Positions 6,563 through 12,352 of a DNA stretch of 12,352 bases are shown piece after piece. Numbering within the stretch: position 1 is the first letter of the stretch; each line of letters opens with the position of its first letter. The position numbers were made by a program, and so were the translations under genes. Under the pieces are notes generated by a model that saw nothing but the letters and a program-made list of their open reading frames with translations, made no database searches and was not told the origin of the DNA. This stretch comes from Ignavibacteriota bacterium. Lineage in GTDB: Bacteria > Bacteroidota > Ignavibacteria > Tepidaquicellales > Tepidaquicellaceae. The stretch covers positions 16,906 through 29,257 of the forward strand of contig PMIW01000245.1 of assembly GCA_003158365.1 (NCBI GenBank), in the 5' to 3' direction.

Positions 6563-8113
6563 ATGTTAAAAAAGTTACTCTATCTTTTTTTATTTTTAGT
6601 AATTACTGCCGGAGTGTATGCCCAGTCAATTCCAAGCGGCACCGGAAGATACGAAGCACTCGGATTAAATCCTTTCATTACTGACCCCGCATTCGATTTG
6701 GTCAGGAACCCTGCATGGGGTAATTTATACAGGAATTATACATTCGGTGATATAGGCAGAGCGGATTTAACAGACCCGAATTTATATAAACTGAAAAACC
6801 AGTATGTCGGGGTGAACTTCGGACTTGGTACTAAAGTATTCGGCGGATTGATTCTAAATAAAAATGAAGGCAGAATGTTTGACAGCGTATTTTATGTTCC
6901 TTCACGGTGGGGAATGGGTTCACTCGGAATGGATGTCCCGATTGTCCCTGTAAAAGCATTTATCGGATTCACTCCGAACGCGGGTAAATTTACAATTGCA
7001 GGTAGTTTTTACTATGCACAAAAATCTCAGGACAGCACAATGCCCACAAATTTTTCAAGAGTAACCGATACAACTTCTGTTATTAATTTCCTTTCAAATT
7101 ATAATCTTTCAAAGAAAGCATCTGTATTCGGTTTTACTCTCGGAACAGTTGCTAATTTTAAAGACGGCTGGATGGAAGGTAATGTGGATATGAAATTTAA
7201 TAGTTTTAGTTATTCCAGCAGCATAGATACGAACATAAGCACAACATTACACCAGAAACTACCTCTTGGGGATACTACAATTATTAACCAGAGCCATAAA
7301 ACATCATTGTCCGTTGAAAACGACGGCTCACTGGAATTTAATGCTTTTGTAAGGGGAATGTTTACTGTTAATAAAGCGAACAATATAAAGCTTGTTCCTT
7401 ATGTCAGTTTCGGATTCTTTAACTGGAAGCCAAAATATACACCTGCAAACTCGAGCAGTGATACTTTGCCTGTACCCGGATTCAGAAACACATCGGTTTT
7501 TGCGTATGAATACAGGTATATGAATTTTATCGGCGGTGTTGGTGTTAACATGCCTGTTTTTGAAAACGGATTACTAGGATTCGGACTTTCATTCGGATAT
7601 AATTCTTACACTTTGAGTTCAACAGAAACATATACAAGTTGGACCGGAGTTGCACCACCTGTAAGCGATACCGTAAGAACAGTTACGACCAATAAAGTTG
7701 ACTACAAGAAAACAAGTATACTGTTCCCGAAACTAAATTTAGGTCTTGAATGGAAATTCACTGACTGGATGACTGGACGTATCGGTTATTCAAGAGCGGT
7801 TATAAGCGATAAAATTGACGGGACTAACAATAATTCCATGGTAACTTCAAAGATAAGCTCTATTCCAGGTGGAAGCTATACAATTAATTCCAGTACGACC
7901 AGCAGCCCTAGCAATATAATCAACGACCAGAATCCGACCGACCCGGTTCAGACAGTGTCGCTTGGACTGGGATTCCATTTCAACAGGTTCAGTATTGACG
8001 GACTTATTGGTGAAAAATTCTTCCAGAAGGGCGTGAATATATTTAGCGGTCAGGATGATAAAGAAATGTTCGGAGTTCTTTCAGCATCTTACAATTTCAA
8101 TTTAATAAAATAG
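6563..8113 (+). CDS. Putative outer-membrane beta-barrel protein, function unknown
   Basis: This 516-residue protein has a clear signal peptide: two Lys, a Leu/Phe-rich core, and VYA|Q at 20/21. The mature part begins with a short conserved-looking region containing NPAWGN (about 54-59). The rest alternates polar and aromatic/hydrophobic residues in many short strands rich in Gly, Phe, Tyr and Ser/Thr (e.g. GGLILNK, IKLVPYVSFGFFNW, GLLGFGLSFGYNSY, TVSLGLGFHFN). It ends in a strand, LSASYNFNLIK. This pattern fits an outer-membrane beta-barrel of roughly 12-16 strands; I counted approximately, without a predictor. There is no TonB box, plug domain, POTRA or OmpA domain. It is likely a pore, transporter or assembly component, and I cannot name a family. 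It has its own candidate promoter, a strong Shine-Dalgarno and a terminator, so it is probably an abundant, monocistronic transcript. Confidence 0.82.
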   Translation: MLKKLLYLFLFLVITAGVYAQSIPSGTGRYEALGLNPFITDPAFDLVRNPAWGNLYRNYTFGDIGRADLTDPNLYKLKNQYVGVNFGLGTKVFGGLILNKNEGRMFDSVFYVPSRWGMGSLGMDVPIVPVKAFIGFTPNAGKFTIAGSFYYAQKSQDSTMPTNFSRVTDTTSVINFLSNYNLSKKASVFGFTLGTVANFKDGWMEGNVDMKFNSFSYSSSIDTNISTTLHQKLPLGDTTIINQSHKTSLSVENDGSLEFNAFVRGMFTVNKANNIKLVPYVSFGFFNWKPKYTPANSSSDTLPVPGFRNTSVFAYEYRYMNFIGGVGVNMPVFENGLLGFGLSFGYNSYTLSSTETYTSWTGVAPPVSDTVRTVTTNKVDYKKTSILFPKLNLGLEWKFTDWMTGRIGYSRAVISDKIDGTNNNSMVTSKISSIPGGSYTINSSTTSSPSNIINDQNPTDPVQTVSLGLGFHFNRFSIDGLIGEKFFQKGVNIFSGQDDKEMFGVLSASYNFNLIK

Positions 8114-8133
8114 TAATATAATTAAATATTTAT

Positions 8134-8163
8134 AAGCTGCCGTAAATTTCGGCAGCTTTTTTT
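8134..8163 (+). terminator. Rho-independent terminator after the barrel gene
   Basis: AAGCTGCCG (8134-8142) pairs perfectly with CGGCAGCTT (8150-8158) around a 7-nt loop, and a run of seven T ends at 8163. It lies 20 bp after the TAG stop. The stem is perfect with a GC-rich core, the clearest intrinsic terminator in the window. It separates the YARHG lipoprotein gene from upstream transcription. Confidence 0.93.
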
Positions 8164-8192
8164 ATGCCATTTCTTAAATCAAATCGTTTTGA

Positions 8193-8200
8193 TAAATTTG
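8193..8200 (+). promoter_or_regulatory. Candidate Bacteroidota-type -7 box for the YARHG gene
   Basis: TAAATTTG exactly matches the TAnnTTTG -7 consensus and lies 19 bp before the ATG at 8220, just after the upstream terminator, where a promoter is needed. I found no good TTTG -33 element at the expected distance, and the host's sigma-factor preference is inferred. Low confidence. Confidence 0.35.
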
Positions 8201-8219
8201 AAAAAATAAATTTTACATT

Positions 8220-8705
8220 ATGAGAATAATTATTTCAATAGTATTGTGTTTCCTTTTATTATCCTGCTCTAAAAAAGACGATGAAATGAAAAAAGTCGCA
8301 CAGGATTTAAAAGACAAGGAACAAAAACTTGAACAGGAAAAAAAGGACATAGAAAATATTCAGAAACAAAAGGAAAATGAACTGAATAAAGCGAAAGAAA
8401 ACTATGATAAAGCAGTCGAAGAAAATAACAAGACAGGTAAATTCCCTGGTAAATATCCTTATACTTCTACAAAAGATATTAAGGATGAAGACCTGAAAGG
8501 TTTAACTGATTCGGATTTAAAAATAATGAAGAATGAAATTCTTGCAAGATATGGCTTTATATTCCACGATAAAGAAATGAAAACTTATTTTACAGGGCAG
8601 AAATGGTACACTCCTAAAAATGCAAACGTGGATAAGATGTTAACCCAGCAGGAAAAGCGCAATATCGAAACTATCGAAGCTTATGAAAAAATAAATAAGA
8701 AGTAG
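8220..8705 (+). CDS. YARHG-domain lipoprotein with coiled coil
   Basis: This 161-residue protein has a short lipoprotein signal ending in the lipobox LLSC (Cys16). The mature start is CSKKDDE. An acidic patch with a Lys right after the lipidated Cys resembles the export signal (K followed by D/E) known for surface lipoproteins of some Bacteroidota. Residues about 20-72 are a Lys/Glu-rich coiled coil (DLKDKEQKLEQEKKDIENIQ and onward). Residues about 95-155 form a YARHG domain, recognised by MKNEILARYGFIFHDKEMKTYF (about 101-122) followed by KWYTPKN and QEKRNIETI. YARHG domains are small extracytoplasmic modules of unknown role, probably ligand or cell-wall binding. The protein is probably anchored in the outer membrane with the domain held away by the coil. 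No Shine-Dalgarno is present. It stands alone after a terminator and converges with the nucleotidyltransferase gene. Confidence 0.92.
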   Translation: MRIIISIVLCFLLLSCSKKDDEMKKVAQDLKDKEQKLEQEKKDIENIQKQKENELNKAKENYDKAVEENNKTGKFPGKYPYTSTKDIKDEDLKGLTDSDLKIMKNEILARYGFIFHDKEMKTYFTGQKWYTPKNANVDKMLTQQEKRNIETIEAYEKINKK

Positions 8706-8730
8706 AATTTATAATAAGCAAAAATAATTT

Positions 8731-9729
8731 CTAAAACTGAATTTTTTCAGAGTATTCGCCTAAATTAAAGGAAAACTTTTTCTGTATTACTTTGCAGTTT
8801 TTTCCTACGATGGATTCTTTTAATAAAACATTTTCGATGTAATTATTTGAATCGATGATTGAGTTTTCTATTATGCAGTTTTTTATTATGCAGTTATCTC
8901 CTACTGTTACGTTTGGTCCTATTATACTGTTTCCGATTATAGCCTTTTTCCCAATGTAAACTGGCGATTTAATAATCGAGCCCGGGAAAGAATATTTCTT
9001 TCTTTGCTTTTTTAAAAGATATGTGTTTGTTTCCAGCAATGTCTCGGGTTTCCCGCAGTCAAGCCATCCGTCAACAGTATAGGTTTTCATTTTTTCTTTA
9101 TTGCTCAGCATTATTTCCAGTGCGTCCGTAAGCTGGTATTCATTATTGCTTTTAACCTCATTCGAAATTATATATTCAAGCGAGTTGAAAAGGGAAACTG
9201 AATTTTTTATGTAATATAATCCCACTATTGCTTCATTAGATGTAGAGATCTCTCTCGATGCAGGTTTTTCTACAAATCTTGTAATGTACCCCTGCCTGTT
9301 TTTCTCTACTACACCGAATCTTCTCGGGTCATCAACTTTTTTTACGCCTATAACCGAAGAGCTGTTTCTGCACATGGCTTTTAAATCAACATCGAAAAGA
9401 GTATCACCAAGAATAATCAGAACTTCTTCGTTTTTATCATTATTAAAAGCTTCTTTTGAGCAGTAGATTGCATGACCCAGACCAAGCGGTTTTTTCTGCG
9501 CAATAAAACTAAAATTGAATCTGAAAGTATCTGTTAAATATTTTTCAATCTGCTCGCCCATATGCCCGGTAACCAGAACTATTGAGGATGCTATTTTATC
9601 TTGAATAATCTGGTTGACAATATGATAAATCATCGGCTGCCCCGCAACATTTAAAAGTACTTTCGGCTGCGTAAGGGTATGCGGTCTTAATCTCGTGCCA
9701 ATACCTGCTACAGGAATGATTACTTTCAT
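8731..9729 (-). CDS. Sugar-1-phosphate nucleotidyltransferase (RmlA/GlmU-like) with left-handed beta-helix
   Basis: This 332-residue cytosolic enzyme is expected to join a sugar 1-phosphate to an NTP, giving an NDP-sugar and pyrophosphate for surface polysaccharide or glycan synthesis. The catalytic domain (1-240) has GIGTRLRPHT (9-18) and PKVLL (22-26) with Lys23 in the signature, KKPLGLGHA (79-87), the metal-binding Asp109 in GDT where many relatives have GDN, FVEKP (152-156) and WLDCGKPE (222-229). Residues about 250-320 are Ile-rich hexapeptide-type repeats (IGKKAIIGNSIIGPNVTVGD and onward), a left-handed beta-helix used for oligomerisation or as an acyltransferase-like tail; here it is too short for a full GlmU acetyltransferase. 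The most likely substrate is glucose 1-phosphate with dTTP or UTP. It starts 6 bp after the alaS stop, so the two form an operon, with no Shine-Dalgarno in the gap. Confidence 0.9.
   Translation of the reverse strand: MKVIIPVAGIGTRLRPHTLTQPKVLLNVAGQPMIYHIVNQIIQDKIASSIVLVTGHMGEQIEKYLTDTFRFNFSFIAQKKPLGLGHAIYCSKEAFNNDKNEEVLIILGDTLFDVDLKAMCRNSSSVIGVKKVDDPRRFGVVEKNRQGYITRFVEKPASREISTSNEAIVGLYYIKNSVSLFNSLEYIISNEVKSNNEYQLTDALEIMLSNKEKMKTYTVDGWLDCGKPETLLETNTYLLKKQRKKYSFPGSIIKSPVYIGKKAIIGNSIIGPNVTVGDNCIIKNCIIENSIIDSNNYIENVLLKESIVGKNCKVIQKKFSFNLGEYSEKIQF
8733..8750 (-). terminator. Weak possible terminator at the end of the alaS operon
   Basis: Read on the minus strand, CTGAA (8750-8746) pairs with TTCAG (8741-8737) around an AAAA loop, followed by TTTTAG that includes the stop codon. 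The stem is only 5 bp and the T-run is short. It could end the operon but would be weak. No better terminator exists in the 25-bp convergent gap. Confidence 0.25.
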
Positions 9730-9735
9730 ATAATT

Positions 9736-12352
9736 TTATAATTGAGATTTTAAATCGTTAACGAATTTAATTAATGCTGTATCAAGCTTATCAATATCCC
9801 TGCCTCCGGCGGTTGCAAGGTGTGGTCTGCCACCTCCTCCGCCTCCAAGTTCTTTTGCAACGCCTGAAATCAGTTTCCCTGCATTTAATTTCTTTTCCTT
9901 AATAAGATTGTCGCTAACGGAGCATACAAGATTTATTTTACCGTCTATCACTGATGCAATAAGTCCGACTCCGTTCGGAATTTTCTCTCTAAGCTTTTCC
10001 CCGAGTTCTTTGAATTCGTCCGCACTGTTTACATCGAATTTTGATGATAAAATTTTATATCCGTTATATACTTCCGCATTCTCAACAATAGAATCGAGTT
10101 TCTCGTAAATAAGATTTAGATTTTGCTTTAAGAGTTTCTTTTCATTTTGCTTTTTATCTTCTATGTATTTTTCTCTTAAATCAGTAAGAGATTTTATTGT
10201 ATCACTTTGGTGCTCCATCAGCAGTTTCATCATTGCAATATCCTTGAAGTCTGCATGATGGATTCCTTTTCTTATTTCTTCAATTCCGTTTTTAAAATTA
10301 CTCGCATATTTATCCGGAAGTTCCGAAATAATATTTTCTATTTTATTTATGTTCTCGTCCATCAAATCCAGTATGCCTTCACCGGTCTTTGCAAAAATTC
10401 TTCTTACTCCCGATGAAATGCTTTCTTCTTTTATTATTTTAAACAAACCTATATCGCTTGTATTATCTACGTGGGTGCCTCCGCAGAATTCGATGCTGAA
10501 TTTCTCGTCCATTGTTACGACTCTTACTTTACTGCCGTATTTTTCTCCGAAGAATTTTTTTACATTAGGAATTTTATTTGCTTCTTCTATGGATATGTCC
10601 TTAAGAGTCTGTACTTTTATTGATTCCTGAATTTTGCTGTTTACCAGATCCTCGATTGCAATTATCTGCTCCGCTTCAAGTTTTTTGAAATGCGGAAAAT
10701 CAAATCTAAGGTATTCACTTGTTACCAACGAGCCCATTTGCTTTACATGGCTGCCGAGAACCTGCTTTAATGCTTCGTGGAGAAGGTGAGTGGCAGAGTG
10801 ATTTCGCTGAATCGCTTTTCTTCTTTTATAATCTACTTTTGCAATTACGTCCTTGTGGAATAATACTTTGTGGTCAACATTTTTTACGCATACATAATAA
10901 TTATTCTGGCTGTCAATAACATCGAGTTCATATCCGTCTGCAAAAACAAGCTTGCCCGTATCGCTAACCTGTCCGCCTGATTCGGAATAGAACGGATTGT
11001 TTTTCAAAACAAAAACTTCCAAATCAGAATTTGCTATCCTGTTCAGCTGGAGTAATTTTGTTTTTATACCTTCTTTTTTAATATTATAAGGATCGTATTC
11101 GGGATTTTCCTGTTTAATTTTTTCATCGAGTTCAAATCCTATGGTCGAAGCCATTATCACATCATCTTTTCTTGCAGCTCTGGCGCGTTTTTTCTGCTTG
11201 CTCATTTCTTCATCGAACTTCTTCATATCGATTTCGAATCCGTTTTCCCTTGCAATCAACTGCGTGAGGTCGATAGGGAAGCCGTAAGTGTCATAAAGCT
11301 TAAATGCATCTTCTCCGGGGAAAATATTTTCTTTATTGCCTTTTATCTGCTCATATACATCGTAAAAATGTTCGAGTCCTCTGTCAAGTGTAAGGTTAAA
11401 GCTCTCTTCTTCTGCCCTGATAACATTATTTATAAATTCTTTTCTCTCGGTAAGTTCAGGGAATATATCTTTAAAATTATTCACTACCGAATCCACGAGC
11501 TGGCAAATCAAAGGCTCTGTATAATTTATTTTCCTTGCAAGCCTCGATGCGCGCCTTAAAATCCTTCTCAGTACGTACCCTCTGCCTTCATTCGAGGGCA
11601 TAGCCCCGTCGCAAATGGCGAATGTTAAAGCCCTTATGTGGTCTGCAATAGCATTGAACGCTGAAATATTATCGGAATATTTTACTCTTGTAATTTCCGA
11701 TATTCTTGAAATGATAGACTGAAAAATATCAGTTTCGTAATTCGATTTTTTATTGTTCAATACGCGCACGATTCTTTCGAATCCCATTCCTGTGTCCACG
11801 TGTTTCATCGGCAGGGGATGAAGCTTTCCTTTTTCGTCGCGGTTATATTGAATGAATACCAGATTCCATATTTCAATCACATCTTCGAGTCCTGCATTTA
11901 CATCTTCGGGTTTGCATCCTTTTTCTGATAAATCAAAATGCACTTCCGAACATGGACCGCATGGACCGGTTTCACCCATTTCCCAGAAATTATCTTTCTC
12001 ACCGAATCGTAAAATATGCGAGTGGTCAATGCCGGTTTCCGATTTCCATAATTCATACGCTTCATCATCTGTTTTATAAACAGTAGCCCATATTTTTTCT
12101 TTTGGCAATTTCCAGACTTCAGTAAGCAGTTCCCAAGCCCACCCGATTGCTTCTTTTTTATAATAATCGCCGAACGACCAGTTGCCAAGCATCTCAAAAA
12201 ATGTGTGGTGATAACCGTCTACTCCGACTTCTTCCAGATCGTTATGTTTACCGCCTGCACGAATGCATTTTTGCGTATCTGCTGCTCTTTTGTATTCACG
12301 CGAACCCAATCCGAGAAATACATCCTTGAACTGGTTCATTCCTGCATTTGTA
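9736..12352 (-). CDS. alaS: Alanyl-tRNA synthetase, 5' end cut by the window
   Basis: This class II synthetase charges tRNA-Ala and hydrolyses mischarged Ser- or Gly-tRNA. The frame is open at the right edge: T-N-A-G precedes MNQFKDVFLGLG, matching the TNAGMNQFKD block that lies about 40 residues inside E. coli AlaRS. The Met at 12339 is therefore internal and about 35-40 residues are missing. Visible landmarks are RAGGKHNDLEEVG, HHTFFEMLGNWSFGDY, GPCGPCSEVHFD, DTGMGFERIVRVL, GRGYVLRRILRRASR, the editing-site HSATH (10786-10800) and CGGTH (10471-10485), a long coiled-coil region, and the C-Ala domain with GGGGGGRPHLATAGGRD near the end. All catalytic and zinc-binding editing residues I checked are intact. 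The 871 visible residues plus the missing start give about 910, normal to slightly long. It is followed by the nucleotidyltransferase in the same operon, a pairing with no obvious functional link. Confidence 0.97.
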   Translation of the reverse strand, partial: TNAGMNQFKDVFLGLGSREYKRAADTQKCIRAGGKHNDLEEVGVDGYHHTFFEMLGNWSFGDYYKKEAIGWAWELLTEVWKLPKEKIWATVYKTDDEAYELWKSETGIDHSHILRFGEKDNFWEMGETGPCGPCSEVHFDLSEKGCKPEDVNAGLEDVIEIWNLVFIQYNRDEKGKLHPLPMKHVDTGMGFERIVRVLNNKKSNYETDIFQSIISRISEITRVKYSDNISAFNAIADHIRALTFAICDGAMPSNEGRGYVLRRILRRASRLARKINYTEPLICQLVDSVVNNFKDIFPELTERKEFINNVIRAEEESFNLTLDRGLEHFYDVYEQIKGNKENIFPGEDAFKLYDTYGFPIDLTQLIARENGFEIDMKKFDEEMSKQKKRARAARKDDVIMASTIGFELDEKIKQENPEYDPYNIKKEGIKTKLLQLNRIANSDLEVFVLKNNPFYSESGGQVSDTGKLVFADGYELDVIDSQNNYYVCVKNVDHKVLFHKDVIAKVDYKRRKAIQRNHSATHLLHEALKQVLGSHVKQMGSLVTSEYLRFDFPHFKKLEAEQIIAIEDLVNSKIQESIKVQTLKDISIEEANKIPNVKKFFGEKYGSKVRVVTMDEKFSIEFCGGTHVDNTSDIGLFKIIKEESISSGVRRIFAKTGEGILDLMDENINKIENIISELPDKYASNFKNGIEEIRKGIHHADFKDIAMMKLLMEHQSDTIKSLTDLREKYIEDKKQNEKKLLKQNLNLIYEKLDSIVENAEVYNGYKILSSKFDVNSADEFKELGEKLREKIPNGVGLIASVIDGKINLVCSVSDNLIKEKKLNAGKLISGVAKELGGGGGGRPHLATAGGRDIDKLDTALIKFVNDLKSQL

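Noticed and set aside
11898..12197. 99-codon minus-strand frame within alaS
   Set aside because: It is an out-of-frame reading of highly conserved AlaRS sequence.
12337..12339. ATG at 12339 as the true start of alaS
   Set aside because: The frame continues upstream as T-N-A-G before MNQFKD, matching the interior of AlaRS, so the real start is beyond the window.
1..12352. A defence island, mobile element, CRISPR or biosynthetic cluster
   Set aside because: No nuclease, transposase, integrase, Cas, toxin-antitoxin or large synthase genes are present. The genes are housekeeping or envelope types in ordinary arrangements.

Overview
The window is AT-rich with compact gene packing. Most genes lack a Shine-Dalgarno sequence. 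There are several outer-membrane or lipoprotein genes, a BatA-type anchored VWA protein, and an alanyl-tRNA synthetase of the form common in the Bacteroidota/Chlorobiota/Ignavibacteriota group. This suggests a Gram-negative member of that superphylum, possibly Ignavibacteria-like. The assignment is inferred from protein style and was not tested by a search. No RNA genes, CRISPR arrays, transposases or phage genes are visible.

Layout: (1) 1-3785, minus strand: a tight three-gene operon read right to left. It holds thiamine pyrophosphokinase (TPK), a sodium:solute symporter that overlaps TPK by 4 bp, and a patatin-POTRA protein that overlaps the symporter by 11 bp and runs off the left edge. 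(2) 3786-3874: an 89-bp divergent intergenic region. (3) 3875-8705, plus strand: a BatA-domain/VWA membrane protein with a GTG start, a small putative lipoprotein of unknown function, a putative outer-membrane beta-barrel protein with a strong Shine-Dalgarno and a clear rho-independent terminator, and a YARHG-domain lipoprotein. The spacer at 6369-6562 holds a REP-like hairpin and short AATCTT repeats. (4) 8731-12352, minus strand: alaS (5' end cut by the right edge), followed after 6 bp by a sugar-phosphate nucleotidyltransferase. This pair converges on the YARHG gene with 25 bp between the stop codons.

Functional themes: the TPK/symporter pair suggests cofactor salvage, with uptake of thiamine or a precursor and then pyrophosphorylation, although no TPP riboswitch is visible. 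The patatin, BatA-like, barrel and lipoprotein genes are all envelope proteins. The nucleotidyltransferase supplies an activated sugar for surface polysaccharide, and alaS is housekeeping.

I did not find a convincing new multi-gene system. The points most worth a second look are the TPK-linked symporter as a candidate vitamin transporter, the three-POTRA patatin protein, the repeat-like 3' end of the small lipoprotein gene, and the possible surface-export signal on the YARHG lipoprotein.
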